Part shown: positions 51,283 through 60,459 of the stretch, piece after piece
How positions within the stretch are numbered: the stretch's first letter is position 1
Layout of the letters: the number at the start of each line of letters is the position of its first letter
Source: JACVRW01 sp963764665
Lineage (GTDB): Bacteria > Actinomycetota > Thermoleophilia > Solirubrobacterales > Thermoleophilaceae
Direction: 5' to 3'
DNA: 64,000 nt
Assembly: GCA_963764665.1 (NCBI GenBank)
Contig: CAVXTL010000026.1
Span: 124,001 to 188,000 of the forward strand
The notes under the pieces: generated by a model
What the model was told of the DNA's origin: nothing
Seen by the model: only the letters and a program-made list of their open reading frames with translations
Database searches by the model: none
Made by a program: the position numbers and the translations under genes

Positions 51283-52446
51283 TTACTTCAGGCGCGCCGC
51301 GAAGAACTTCTTCGTCGGCGCATCCGCCGCGCCCACGACGCCCACGTGCGAGACGTCGGGGTAGGTCACGTAGGTCACCTTGTTCCCGCCGTCGCGCAGC
51401 TCTGTGTCGAGCTGGTTCGACATGAACGGGAACACCGTGGTGTCGCTGAGCCCCTGGGCCATGAGGATCGGCGTGGCGATCTTCAGGTTCGGGTTCTGAG
51501 CGTCCAGGATCGAGTGCAGCTTCGACATGTCGGCTCCGGGCCGGATCAGCGAGGAAGGCGCCAGCCCGCCGAAGAGCGATGGGCTGTTCAGCTCGCCGAG
51601 GCACACCTGGTCGACCTTGGGAAGCAGCGCGAGCGCCTGATCGGAGGCGATCTTGTCCGGGTCGATCTGCGGGTAGGTCGAGGAGATCCCGCGCAGGACC
51701 ATCGCGGCCAGGCCTGAGAAGCCACTCGGAGTGGTGAAGCCCGGGAGCGCGCGGCTGAGCAGGCCGAGATGCGAGGCGGGAGCGAACGCCGCCACGCCGC
51801 GCAGGCGCAGCTCGGGGGCCCACTTGGGTCCGAGGGCGGCGGCGAACAATGCCGCGTGTCCGCCCTGTGAGTGTCCGGCGATCACGTAGCGCCGGCCCAG
51901 GCGCCCGTCCAGCTGGCGCACGGCGCGCACGATGTCCACGACGCCGCGGCCTTCGGAACGACCAACCAGGTACGGGTGGACCCCGGGCGTGCCGAGGCCC
52001 TCGTAGTCGGTGTTGGCGATGGCGTAGCCGGCCTTGAGCCAGGCGCCGAACTGGGGCGCCGCGTAGAAGGTGTACGGGCCCTTCGGCTCACGCGAGGGAG
52101 CGCAGGAGTCCGCGATGCCGCTCGTGCCGTGCGCCCAGCTCACCACCGGCCAACCGCCCTTGGGCGGCTTGCCGCGCGGGAGCATCACGAAGCCCGAGAC
52201 CCCGATCGCCTTGCCGCGGATGCTCGTCGAGCGGTAGAGGAGCGTCCAGGTTCGTCCGGCCTGCGGCAGGGGATTGCCGACCTTGCGCGCCCAGATCAGG
52301 TCGCCGTGCGTGTACTTGGCCAGCGCCTTGGGCGGCTTGTACAGCTTCAGGCCGGCGGGGGCCTTCGGGACCTTGGCCTCGGCGGCGGGTGCGGCCGCGA
52401 CGAGGGCGAGCAGGCACAGCAGGGCGATGCGGACGGGGCGGGACAA
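51283..52446 (-). CDS. Secreted lipase (secretory lipase family)
   Basis: A 387-aa exported alpha/beta-hydrolase. Signal peptide MSRPVRIALLCLLALVAAAP with cleavage near AEA. The oxyanion segment is VVSWAHGTSG, the nucleophile elbow GHSQGG (Ser about 195), later Asp in QGLSDTTV and His in DVSHVGVV. It would hydrolyse esters or triacylglycerols outside the cell. Length and motif order match fungal/actinobacterial secretory lipases (LIP). No specific chaperone gene nearby. Confidence 0.88.
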   Translation of the reverse strand: MSRPVRIALLCLLALVAAAPAAEAKVPKAPAGLKLYKPPKALAKYTHGDLIWARKVGNPLPQAGRTWTLLYRSTSIRGKAIGVSGFVMLPRGKPPKGGWPVVSWAHGTSGIADSCAPSREPKGPYTFYAAPQFGAWLKAGYAIANTDYEGLGTPGVHPYLVGRSEGRGVVDIVRAVRQLDGRLGRRYVIAGHSQGGHAALFAAALGPKWAPELRLRGVAAFAPASHLGLLSRALPGFTTPSGFSGLAAMVLRGISSTYPQIDPDKIASDQALALLPKVDQVCLGELNSPSLFGGLAPSSLIRPGADMSKLHSILDAQNPNLKIATPILMAQGLSDTTVFPFMSNQLDTELRDGGNKVTYVTYPDVSHVGVVGAADAPTKKFFAARLK

Positions 52447-52518
52447 TCTCTCTCCTCAGGTGCGGGTCCGAGGCGCCAAGACTGGCAGATTCCCGCAGTC
52501 GGGCTGCAAGTTCCTCGT

Positions 52519-53613
52519 TCAGTCGCCGTTCAGCAGGTTGTCGGCGGCCTCCGCCTTGGCGCCCGCCGACACCACGAGGCTGCCTGCCGGTCCGCACGAG
52601 AGGCAGGACGGCTCGAGCACCATGGTCTGGTCGCCGCTGCCGGTGGCGAAGTCGGCGAACAGCGCGAGCAGCTGCGGCCCGTTCATGTCCGTCTTCAGCG
52701 CCCGCGGCGCCCGCCAGCTCACGAGCGGCAGCCGGAAGAACGTGCTCGGGGACACGACGCTGTCCTTGAGCGCGGTGAGCACCTGTTGCTGGCGCTGGGC
52801 GCGCTCGATGTCGGTCTCGTTCGGAGCGCAGTTGTTCTTCCTGATCCGGGCGAAGCCGAGCGCCCGCTCGCCGTCCAGATGCTGCTCACCCTTCTTGAAG
52901 CGAAGGCCCTTCCAGAAGTTGTCGAACGGCGGCGAGCAGATCCGTTGGTCCACCTGCACGTCGATCCCCCCGAGCGCGTCGATCAGCTTGGGGAAGTTCT
53001 TGAAGTCGACCTCGATCAGGTGGTTCACCTGCACTCCGTTGCCCATGAACTGCTCGACCGTCCGGATCATCAGCGCCGGCCCGCCGAGCGCGTAGGCCGC
53101 GTTGATCTTCTGCCCCCCGTGGCCGGGGATCTCCGCGAACGAGTCGCGCGGGATCGAGAGCTTGCGCACGCCGCCGAAGGCGGCGCGGACGAGCATGATC
53201 GTGTCGGCCCGGGAGGGACCCTGCTGGGACTCGTCGATGGACTCGCCCGTGCGCGCGTCGGAACCGAGCACGAGGATCGTGCTGCCGGACAGCAGGCTGC
53301 CGTCGCTCGACAGCGCGCGCTCGGCGCTGTCGGACACGCCCTCCTGGGTCTGGGCGCTGACGATGAACAGCACCAGCGACAGGACCAGCCAGCCCACGAC
53401 CGCGAGCACGATCCACTTGATGACCCGGCCCGCGGTGATGCCGCGGCGCTCGCCGGGCTCGCGCGGCTCGCGGTCACGGAAGCGCGAGAGCCGCTTGCGA
53501 AGGGCGTCGAGATCGCCTCCGCGCGACAGCCGGCTGGGCGCCCGGCGGCGGGAGCGGTAGACGTTGTATTCGGGCGGACCCGGCTCGGCCGGGTTGCGCG
53601 GAGGGTCGTTCAC
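52519..53613 (-). CDS. LytR-CpsA-Psr (LCP) family ligase
   Basis: A 364-aa membrane-anchored enzyme. A cytoplasmic N-terminus (about 60 residues, Arg-rich) and one TM helix (IKWIVLAVVGWLVLSLVLFIV) precede the LCP domain: ILVLGSDARTGESIDE, SRADTIMLVRAAFGG, SIPRDSFAEIPG with the Arg-Asp pair, LGGIDVQVD and LDGERALGFARIR with the conserved Arg residues. It transfers glycopolymers from lipid carrier to peptidoglycan. GTG 53613 has TATACA 7 nt upstream and is divergent with the ROK gene with only 23 nt between. Confidence 0.93.
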   Translation of the reverse strand: MNDPPRNPAEPGPPEYNVYRSRRRAPSRLSRGGDLDALRKRLSRFRDREPREPGERRGITAGRVIKWIVLAVVGWLVLSLVLFIVSAQTQEGVSDSAERALSSDGSLLSGSTILVLGSDARTGESIDESQQGPSRADTIMLVRAAFGGVRKLSIPRDSFAEIPGHGGQKINAAYALGGPALMIRTVEQFMGNGVQVNHLIEVDFKNFPKLIDALGGIDVQVDQRICSPPFDNFWKGLRFKKGEQHLDGERALGFARIRKNNCAPNETDIERAQRQQQVLTALKDSVVSPSTFFRLPLVSWRAPRALKTDMNGPQLLALFADFATGSGDQTMVLEPSCLSCGPAGSLVVSAGAKAEAADNLLNGD

Positions 53614-53636
53614 CAGACCCTGTATATCGTCCGGCC
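53614..53636. promoter_or_regulatory. Overlapping divergent promoter (LCP/ROK)
   Basis: The whole spacer is 23 nt. On the minus strand TATACA (53621-53626) ends 7 nt before the LCP start; on the plus strand TATATC (53623-53628) ends 8 nt before the ROK ATG. The two -10 boxes overlap, so one open complex would exclude the other. -35 boxes must lie inside the opposite genes. Confidence 0.6.
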
Positions 53637-54593
53637 ATGCCGCCGAGACGGGTTATCGGCGTCGACGCGGGGGGCACGAAGCTCCTGGGCGGCGTCGTCG
53701 ACGAGCAGCTTGTGGTGCACCACAGAGTGCATCGGCTGTGGCGCGGGTCGGACCGCCAGGAGACGCTCGACATCTTCGTCGAGGCCGTCGAGGAGATCCG
53801 CGCTGCCGCTCCCGAAGTGGATGCGGTGGCTTTCGGTCTTCCTGCTCTCGTGCATCAGGGGAGTGGTTCGAGTGCTTGGTCCACGCACCTCCCGCTCGAG
53901 GGCGTCCCGTTCCGGGATCTGATGAGCGAGCGGCTGGGCGTTCCCGTGCATGTGGACAACGACGCCAACGTCGCGATGCTGGCGGAGCACCGCCACGGGG
54001 CCGCGGCCGGGCGCGACCATGCGGCGATGGTTCTGCTCGGCACGGGCATCGGCGGCGGCCTCCTGATCAACGGACGGATCTACCGCGGAGCCACCGGCAC
54101 CGGCGCCGAGCTCGGCCACATGGTCGTGGACTACGACGGCCCCGACTGCCAGGGCGCCTGCCCGGGCCGGGGCTGCCTCGAGGCGATGGCCTCGGGTAGG
54201 GCGATCGGGCGCGAGGCGGAGCGCCTGGCGGCCGAGCGCCCGGAGTCGGCCCTGGGCCGGCGGCTGGCGTCGGGTGGCGAGATCAGCGGCGCGACCGCCA
54301 CGGAGCTGGCCCACGAGGGCGACCAGGACGCCCGCGAGGCGCTCGCCAATATCGGCCGTCACCTGGGTACCGGGCTGGTGAGCCTCGTGAACGCGCTCAA
54401 TCCGGAGATGATCGTGATCGGCGGTGGAGCTGTGGCGGCCGGCGATCTCCTGATCGACCCGGCACGGCAGGTGGTCGCCGAGCGTGCGCTGCCGCCATCG
54501 CGCGATCTCGTCGAGATCGTGCCCGCCCACTTCGGCGCGGAGTCGGGCATGCTCGGAGCGGCGCTGCTGGCGCTGGACGGCGGCGTGTCGTGA
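53637..54593 (+). CDS. ROK-family sugar kinase (glucokinase-like)
   Basis: A 318-aa kinase. VIGVDAGGTKLLGGVVDE is the ATP-binding start; IGGGLLINGRIYRGATGTGAELGHMVVD contains the ExGH motif (ELGHM); a zinc-type CxCGxxGCxE motif reads CQGACPGRGCLEAMA. It phosphorylates glucose or a related sugar. It overlaps rsmI by 4 nt, so it may be the first gene of the 53.6-62.2 kb block. Confidence 0.9.
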   Translation: MPPRRVIGVDAGGTKLLGGVVDEQLVVHHRVHRLWRGSDRQETLDIFVEAVEEIRAAAPEVDAVAFGLPALVHQGSGSSAWSTHLPLEGVPFRDLMSERLGVPVHVDNDANVAMLAEHRHGAAAGRDHAAMVLLGTGIGGGLLINGRIYRGATGTGAELGHMVVDYDGPDCQGACPGRGCLEAMASGRAIGREAERLAAERPESALGRRLASGGEISGATATELAHEGDQDAREALANIGRHLGTGLVSLVNALNPEMIVIGGGAVAAGDLLIDPARQVVAERALPPSRDLVEIVPAHFGAESGMLGAALLALDGGVS

Positions 54594-55405
54594 GCGGCCG
54601 CCTGGTGGTCTGCCCGACCCCTATCGGGAACCTCGAGGACATCACCCTGCGCGTGCTTGCCGCACTCCGCGAGGCCGACGTGGTGGCCTGCGAGGACACG
54701 CGGCGCACCCGCGTGCTGCTCGACCGCTACGGCGTCAAGGCGCGCCTCCTGTCCTACCACGAGCACAACGAGCGGGCACGAGCGGCCGAGCTCGTGGAGC
54801 GCATGCGCGAGGGCGCGACCGTGGCGCTCGTGTCCGACGCCGGCATGCCGCTCGTGTCGGACCCGGGCTTCCTGCTCGTGCGCGGCTGCGTGGCCGCCGG
54901 GCTGCCGGTCGAGGTGCTGCCCGGACCGTCCGCGGCGATCACGGCGCTCGTGGCATCGGGCCTGCCCGCGGCCGAGTGGCGCTTCCAGGGATTCCTCCCG
55001 CGCAAGAAGGCCGAGCTGGAGGCGGTGCTCCGCGAGCCGGGCGGGACGCTCGTCGCCTTCGAGTCGCCGCGCCGGGTTCCCGCGACTCTCGCGGCGGTCG
55101 CGCAGCTCGAGCCCGAGCGGCAGGTCGCGGTCTGCCGTGAGCTCACGAAGGCGCACGAGGAGGTGGTGCGCGGCACCGCCGCTGAGCTCGCGGAGCGCTA
55201 CGGCGCCGCGCCGCCGCGCGGCGAGGTGGTGCTGGTCATCGCGTCGACGGCGCAACCGGATGCGGGACCCCAGGGGGCCACACTCGACGCGCTGCGGGAG
55301 CTGGTGGACGCGGGCGCCAAGCCGCGCCGCGCCGCGGCGGTGGTGGCGGAGCTCACCGGCGGGAGCGCGAATGCGCTCTACCGGGCGCTCACCTCGGACG
55401 ACTGA
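54590..55405 (+). CDS. rsmI: 16S rRNA 2'-O-ribose C1402 methyltransferase
   Basis: A 271-aa SAM-dependent enzyme. VVCPTPIGNLEDITLRVL at the start, CEDTRRTRVLLDRYGV, SYHEHNE, ALVSDAGMPLVSDPG and LPGPSAAITALVASGLP are all diagnostic of RsmI. It methylates C1402 with RsmH. The GTG at 54590 overlaps the ROK stop (GTGA). A hairpin CCGCGCCA/TGGCGCGG (55461-55484) follows the stop and could end or weaken transcription. Confidence 0.95.
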   Translation: MSGRLVVCPTPIGNLEDITLRVLAALREADVVACEDTRRTRVLLDRYGVKARLLSYHEHNERARAAELVERMREGATVALVSDAGMPLVSDPGFLLVRGCVAAGLPVEVLPGPSAAITALVASGLPAAEWRFQGFLPRKKAELEAVLREPGGTLVAFESPRRVPATLAAVAQLEPERQVAVCRELTKAHEEVVRGTAAELAERYGAAPPRGEVVLVIASTAQPDAGPQGATLDALRELVDAGAKPRRAAAVVAELTGGSANALYRALTSDD

Positions 55406-55487
55406 CGCGCCCGACACGAACGTCACGGCTCCGCTACGGCGGCGCACGGAACGCAAAAACCCGCGCCATGGCCGGCTGGCGCGGACC

Positions 55488-55493
55488 TATGGT
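55488..55493 (+). promoter_or_regulatory. -10 box deciding the M23 start
   Basis: TATGGT ends 7 nt before ATG 55501; ATG 55468 upstream would start inside the hairpin. Confidence 0.5.
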
Positions 55494-55500
55494 GGCCGCC

Positions 55501-56448
55501 ATGACCCGACTCGTGATTGCGGCGGCCGTGGCGGCTGGCGCCCTCCTCCTCGTGCCGTCGTCCGCGCTAGCCGCGTGGACCTGGCCCCTGGGCGGCGAGG
55601 TGGTCACGGCGTTTCGCAACGGCGCCGACCCGTACGCCGCCGGCCAGCACCGCGGCATCGACATCGCGGGCCGCGTCGGCGCCCCCGTGGCCGCGGCGGC
55701 GCCGGGACTCGTTCGCTTCGCGGGCACCGCGGGTTCCTCGGGAGCGACCGTGAGCGTGCGGAGCGACGACGGGCGCTACGACGTCTCCTACCTGCATCTC
55801 GGCTCGATCGCGGTCCGGCCCGGCGCCCATGTCGGGACCGGTGGGGCCATCGGCACCGTGGGCATGACCGGCGTCCGCTCGGCGGACGCTCCGCACCTGC
55901 ACTTCGGCGTGCGCGCGGCCGGCACCCGGCACGCCTACGTCGATCCGCTCACGCTTCTCCCGCCGGTCGCCACGCCCCGTGTGACACCGCCGCAGGCCGT
56001 GCCCGTGCCCGTTGCGGTCCCAGCGCGGCCCGCCCCGGCGCCCGCACCCGTCCCGGCGCCGCGTGCGCCGGGACTGCGTGTCCCGAGTCCCGTCGCGGTG
56101 CGGCTCCCGGCGCTCGCTCCCAGTCACGCGCCCGCACCGGCGGCGCCCGCCCGCCCCGTTGCCCCCGCAGGGGTGCCCGCCCTGCAGGGCCCGCGGCTCG
56201 GCGCGCCGCCCGCGGGCCGGAAGCTCGAGCCCGGACGTGCCCGCGAGCACTCCCGACCCCGGACGGCGCGCAGCCAAGGCGGTACGGACATCGGGTGGGT
56301 GGCTGCCTGCGCCGGCCTGATCGCCACGGCGCTGGCGCTGTCGTTCGGTCGGGGCGGGAGACGCACCGGGGCCGGCGCCCGTCCGCGGGCCGGGCTGGCG
56401 GCACTGCTGCCGGCGCTCGCCGGGCGGGGTCCGAGGACCCGCGAGTAG
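55501..56448 (+). CDS. Secreted M23 peptidase with Pro-rich tail and C-terminal TM helix
   Basis: A 315-aa exported protein. Signal peptide TRLVIAAAVAAGALLLVPSSA, then LytM domain with HRGIDIAG (HxxxD), YLHLG and PHLHFGV (HxH), zinc ligands intact. A Pro/Ala/Arg-rich region of about 120 residues and a TM helix (VAACAGLIATALALSFG) follow, so it is probably anchored in the membrane. It would cleave peptidoglycan cross-bridges or activate amidases. TATGGT 7 nt upstream selects ATG 55501. Confidence 0.88.
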   Translation: MTRLVIAAAVAAGALLLVPSSALAAWTWPLGGEVVTAFRNGADPYAAGQHRGIDIAGRVGAPVAAAAPGLVRFAGTAGSSGATVSVRSDDGRYDVSYLHLGSIAVRPGAHVGTGGAIGTVGMTGVRSADAPHLHFGVRAAGTRHAYVDPLTLLPPVATPRVTPPQAVPVPVAVPARPAPAPAPVPAPRAPGLRVPSPVAVRLPALAPSHAPAPAAPARPVAPAGVPALQGPRLGAPPAGRKLEPGRAREHSRPRTARSQGGTDIGWVAACAGLIATALALSFGRGGRRTGAGARPRAGLAALLPALAGRGPRTRE

Positions 56449-56461
56449 CATCGAAGAGGCG

Positions 56462-57985
56462 ATGTCCTACTACGTCACGACGCCGATCTACTACGTGAAC
56501 GGCGAGCCTCATCTCGGGCACGCCTACACGACGATCGCGGCCGATGTCCTGGCCCGCCACATGCGCCAGCGCGGCGAGGACGTGTTCTTCCTGACCGGCA
56601 CCGACGAGCACGGCGAGCCGGTCGCGCTGGCGGCCGAGCGCGAGGGCATCACGCCGCGTGAGCTCGGCGACCGCAACGCCGTCCGCTTCCGGGAGCTCGC
56701 GGCTGCGCTCAACGCCACCAACGACTTCTTCATCCGCACGACCGACACCGAGCACCTCGAGAAGGTCGCCGAGGTGGTGCAGCGGATCCACGACAACGGG
56801 CACGTCTTCGAGGGCACCTACGAGGGTTGGTTTTGCCCGCGCTGCGCCGACTTCAAGACCGACTCGGAGATCGAGGACGGCAATCGCTGCGCGATCCACA
56901 AGATCGAGCTCGACTGGGAGGTCGAGGACAACTGGTTCTTCCGGCTGTCCGCCTTCCAGGAGCCGCTCGAGCGCCTCTTCGCGGAGCGTCCCGACTTCGT
57001 GGTCCCGCGGGAGCGCTTCAACGAGGCGCTCTCGTTCATCCAGGGCGGGCTGCAGGACCTGTCACTCAGCCGGTCGCGGCTGAAGTGGGGGGTGCCGGTC
57101 CCGTGGGACGAGTCGCAGGTGATCTACGTCTGGATCGACGCGCTCCTCAACTACTACACGGCGCTCTCGTACGCGCGTGAGGGCGAGGACCTGACCGATC
57201 GGTTCTGGCCCGCGTCGCTCCACCTGATCGGCAAGGACATCCTCAAGTTCCACGCGGTCATCTGGCCGGCGCTCCTCATGGCGGCCGACCTCGAGGTGCC
57301 GCGCCAGGTGGGGATCCACGGATTCCTCTTGCTCGGCGAGCACAAGATGTCCAAGTCCCTCGGGAACGTCATCGAGCCGTTCCGCGTGGTCGAGATCTAC
57401 GGGGCCGACGCCCTGCGCTACTACGCGCTGCGCGAAGTCCGGTTCGGACAGGACGGCGAGGTCTCCCCGGAGGGCTTCGAGACCCGCTACACCACCGAGC
57501 TCGCCAACGAATACGGGAACCTCGCCAGCCGCACCCTGGCGATGATCGACCGCTACCGCGACGGGGTCGTGCCGGAGGCCGAGCCCGCTTCCGAGCTGGC
57601 GGAGGACTTCGAGGGCCTGACCGACACGGTCAAGGACCTGCTCGACCGGGTGGAGCCGTCGCTCGCGCTCGACGAGATCTGGCAGCGCGTCAAGCGCCTC
57701 AACCGCTTCGTGCAGGACGAGGAGCCCTGGAAGCTGTCGAAGGACGACGCCGAGACCGAGCACCTGAACGAGGTGCTCTACTCGCTGGCGGAAGGGCTGC
57801 GCGTGGTGTCGGTGCTGCTGCTCGCGTTCATGCCCGCATCCGCCGAGCGGCTCCTTGCCGCGCTCGGGCGCGAGGACCCTTCACTCGACAACGCCCGCTT
57901 CGGCGCGCTGCCGGGCGGCGAGCGGATCACGGAGCTCCCGCAGCTCTTCCCACGCGTGGAGCCCTCCGAGGTCTCGGCCGCCTAG
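56462..57985 (+). CDS. metG: Methionyl-tRNA synthetase
   Basis: A 507-aa class I synthetase. HLGH (HIGH) at about 18-21 in YVNGEPHLGHAYTT, KMSKS in GEHKMSKSLGNVIEPF (about 295), a single knuckle-type CPRCAD, and a helical anticodon domain. No C-terminal tRNA-binding domain. It attaches methionine to initiator and elongator tRNA. A TAGCAT box lies 10 nt upstream of ATG 56462. Confidence 0.95.
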   Translation: MSYYVTTPIYYVNGEPHLGHAYTTIAADVLARHMRQRGEDVFFLTGTDEHGEPVALAAEREGITPRELGDRNAVRFRELAAALNATNDFFIRTTDTEHLEKVAEVVQRIHDNGHVFEGTYEGWFCPRCADFKTDSEIEDGNRCAIHKIELDWEVEDNWFFRLSAFQEPLERLFAERPDFVVPRERFNEALSFIQGGLQDLSLSRSRLKWGVPVPWDESQVIYVWIDALLNYYTALSYAREGEDLTDRFWPASLHLIGKDILKFHAVIWPALLMAADLEVPRQVGIHGFLLLGEHKMSKSLGNVIEPFRVVEIYGADALRYYALREVRFGQDGEVSPEGFETRYTTELANEYGNLASRTLAMIDRYRDGVVPEAEPASELAEDFEGLTDTVKDLLDRVEPSLALDEIWQRVKRLNRFVQDEEPWKLSKDDAETEHLNEVLYSLAEGLRVVSVLLLAFMPASAERLLAALGREDPSLDNARFGALPGGERITELPQLFPRVEPSEVSAA

Positions 57986-58008
57986 CGGCCCGGCGAGGGG
58001 TCCGCCCG

Positions 58009-58761
58009 GTGGTCGATACCCACTGCCATCTGGACTTCTGCGAGTCGCCCGACGCCGAGCTCCTCGAGCGCGCCCGGGCCGCCGGCGTCAGGCGCGTGGC
58101 CACCGTGGGCACGGACGGGCCCTCGATCGAGCGGGCGCTCGCGGCGGCCCACGAGCACCCCGACGTGGCGGCGATCGTAGGTCGGCACCCCCACGAGACC
58201 GCCGGCTTCGGAGCGGCGGACCTCGAGGAGATCGAGCGGGCGGCCGCAGATCCCGTGGCGCGCGCCATCGGCGAGACGGGTCTCGACTACTACCGCGACC
58301 ACGCGCCGCGCGACCACCAGCGCCGCGCCTTCGAGGCGCAGCTGGAGCTCGCCGCCCGGCTCGGGCTGCCCGTGGCCATCCACACCCGCGCGGCGGAGGA
58401 CGACACGTTCGCGCTGCTGCGCGAGCACGCCGGCGCCATCCCGGCGGTGATCCTTCACTGCTTCTCGGCGCCCGACCGGCTCGACGAGTGCGTCGAGCGC
58501 GGCTACCTCTGCTCCTTCGCCGGCAACGTCACCTACCCGAAGGCGGTGGAGCTCCACGAGGCCGCTCGGCGCGTGCCGGAGGAGCTGCTCCTCATGGAGA
58601 CCGACGCGCCCTACCTCGCGCCACAGCCGCTGCGGGGGAAACCGAACGAGCCGGCCCACGTGACGCACACCGCGCGGTGGGTGGCCGAGCTGCGCGGCGT
58701 GGCCTACGAGCAGGTCGAACGCGCGGTCGAGGCCAACGCCGCGCGGGTGTTCGGCTGGTGA
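58009..58761 (+). CDS. tatD: TatD family DNase
   Basis: A 250-aa metal-dependent hydrolase. VDTHCHLDF, GRHPHETAGF, AIGETGLDYYRD and IHTRAAEDDTFA supply the metal ligands; TDAPYLAPQPLRGKPNEP is the C-terminal signature. It acts on DNA or damaged nucleotides. The GTG at 58009 starts at VDTHCHLD; the stop overlaps rsmA by 4 nt (GTGA). Confidence 0.94.
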   Translation: MVDTHCHLDFCESPDAELLERARAAGVRRVATVGTDGPSIERALAAAHEHPDVAAIVGRHPHETAGFGAADLEEIERAAADPVARAIGETGLDYYRDHAPRDHQRRAFEAQLELAARLGLPVAIHTRAAEDDTFALLREHAGAIPAVILHCFSAPDRLDECVERGYLCSFAGNVTYPKAVELHEAARRVPEELLLMETDAPYLAPQPLRGKPNEPAHVTHTARWVAELRGVAYEQVERAVEANAARVFGW

Positions 58762-59588
58762 GCGAGCCGCGCCAGGCGAGCATGCGGCGCCTGCGCCAGT
58801 TCGACGTCAGGCCCAATCGCGAGCTCGGCCAGAACTTCCTGATCGACGACAACCTCCTGGGCGTGATCGACCGCGCCGCGGAGCTCGACGCCGGCGACGT
58901 GGTGCTGGAGGTTGGCGGCGGGCTGGGCGTGCTCTCCGAGCACCTGGCGCCTCAGGTGGCGCACCTCCATGTGGTGGAGGTAGATCGCTCGCTCGAGCCG
59001 CCCCTGGCCGAGGCGCTCGCCCCGTTCGGCAACGCCACGCTCCACCTCGCCGATGCCGTCAAACTCGACTTCGGGGCGTTGTTGCCCACGCCGACGAAGG
59101 TCGTGGCGAACCTGCCGTACGGCGTCGCCGCCACGGTCCTGCTCAAGTCGATCGCCGAGCTCCCGGACGCGAGCCTCTGGGTGGCGATGGTCCAGCGCGA
59201 GGTGGGCGAGCGCCTGGCAGCCGGCCCCGGCAGCCGGGTGTACGGGGCCACTTCGGTGCTCGCCCAGCTCGCATGTGAGGTCCGTGTGATCCGCAAGGTC
59301 CCGCGCACCGTGTTCCACCCGGTGCCGCACGTGGACTCCGTGCTCCTCTCCATGCGCCGCCGCGGCCCCGCCCCCGACGACGACGTGCGCGACCTCGTCC
59401 ACGCGGGCTTCGCCCACAGGCGCAAGGCGCTGGCCGGCTCGCTGGCGCTCGCGGCGGAGGCGCCGCCCGGGCTGCGCGACTCGGTGCGTGCCGAGCTCGA
59501 GCTGATGGAGCTCCCGGCGGATGCCCGCGCCGAGCGGCTCCACCCGGAGCACTGGACCCGACTGGCCCAGGCGCTCGCCCGGGGCTGA
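58758..59588 (+). CDS. rsmA: 16S rRNA dimethyladenosine transferase
   Basis: A 276-aa rRNA adenine methyltransferase. QNFLIDDNLLG and LEVGGGLGVLSEHLA form the SAM site; VVANLPYGVA is the NxPY catalytic motif, and VFHPVPHVDSVLL is the substrate-binding region. It dimethylates A1518/A1519. The GTG overlaps the tatD stop, in the classic metG-tatD-rsmA-ispE order. Confidence 0.95.
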   Translation: MSEPRQASMRRLRQFDVRPNRELGQNFLIDDNLLGVIDRAAELDAGDVVLEVGGGLGVLSEHLAPQVAHLHVVEVDRSLEPPLAEALAPFGNATLHLADAVKLDFGALLPTPTKVVANLPYGVAATVLLKSIAELPDASLWVAMVQREVGERLAAGPGSRVYGATSVLAQLACEVRVIRKVPRTVFHPVPHVDSVLLSMRRRGPAPDDDVRDLVHAGFAHRRKALAGSLALAAEAPPGLRDSVRAELELMELPADARAERLHPEHWTRLAQALARG

Positions 59589-59599
59589 GCGGCGCCACG

Positions 59600-59605
59600 T
59601 AGCCT
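59600..59605 (+). promoter_or_regulatory. -10 box, leaderless ispE
   Basis: TAGCCT ends 7 nt before ATG 59613. Confidence 0.45.
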
Positions 59606-59612
59606 GCGGCGC

Positions 59613-60440
59613 ATGTTCCACGAGGTCGCCCCCGCGAAGCTCAACCTGGTGCTGCACGTGGGGCCGCCGGACGGCGGGATGCACCCGATCGCGTCGCTGT
59701 TCGCGTCGCTCGAGCTCGCCGACGGGCTCGAGGTGGACGAGGCGCCGGGTGCGGCCGACACCGTGGACTGTCCGGGCGTCGAGGGCGAGAACCTCGCCGC
59801 GGTCGCGCTGCGTGCGTTTCGCGAGCGCGGCGCCGGGACGCTCCCGCCGCTCGCCGTGCGCATCCACAAGCGCATACCCGTGGCCGCTGGGCTCGGGGGC
59901 GGCAGCGCCGACGCCGCGGCGGCGCTGCGAGCCGCCAACCGCATGGCGGGCTCCCCGCTCGACGCGGACGGCCTGCGAGCCCTTGCCGCCGGGCTCGGCT
60001 CGGACGTGCCGAGCCAGGTCGAGCCCCGTCACGCGATCGTGACCGGCACCGGCGAGGTCATCGAGCCGATCGAGCTGCCGCCGGTCGACGTGGTGCTGGT
60101 GCCGCACCCGCGCGGGCTCTCCGCCGGCGAGGTCTACGCGGAGCTCGACCGCCGGGCGGGATGGCGCGAACGGCTCGACCCGGCGCCGCTGCGGCACCTC
60201 GCCGGGGCCGACGCGCGCACGCTCGCGGGGGTGCTCGACAACGACCTCGGGCCCGCGGCCACCGCCCTCCTACCCGATGTGGCCGGCGCGCTGGAGGCGC
60301 TGCGGGCCGCGGGTGCATTGGGCGCCGGCGTGAGCGGCTCGGGTCCCACCTGCTTCGGGTTGTTCGAGTCCGAGGCCGCGGCCGCGGGGGCGGCGGCCGC
60401 GATTCCGGGCGCGGTGGCCACGCGGCTCCGCCGCTGCTGA
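59613..60440 (+). CDS. ispE: 4-diphosphocytidyl-2-C-methyl-D-erythritol kinase
   Basis: A 275-aa GHMP kinase of the MEP isoprenoid pathway. APAKLNLVLHV at the start, PVAAGLGGGSADAAAAL is the ATP loop, and SGSGPTCFGLFE is the C-terminal motif. It phosphorylates CDP-ME. TAGCCT 7 nt upstream of the ATG suggests its own leaderless promoter despite the 24-nt gap to rsmA. Confidence 0.95.
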   Translation: MFHEVAPAKLNLVLHVGPPDGGMHPIASLFASLELADGLEVDEAPGAADTVDCPGVEGENLAAVALRAFRERGAGTLPPLAVRIHKRIPVAAGLGGGSADAAAALRAANRMAGSPLDADGLRALAAGLGSDVPSQVEPRHAIVTGTGEVIEPIELPPVDVVLVPHPRGLSAGEVYAELDRRAGWRERLDPAPLRHLAGADARTLAGVLDNDLGPAATALLPDVAGALEALRAAGALGAGVSGSGPTCFGLFESEAAAAGAAAAIPGAVATRLRRC

Positions 60441-60446
60441 GCCACC

Positions 60447-60452
60447 TACAGT
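60447..60452 (+). promoter_or_regulatory. -10 box, leaderless DedA-PAP2 gene
   Basis: TACAGT ends 7 nt before GTG 60460. Confidence 0.45.
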
Positions 60453-60459
60453 CCGGCAC

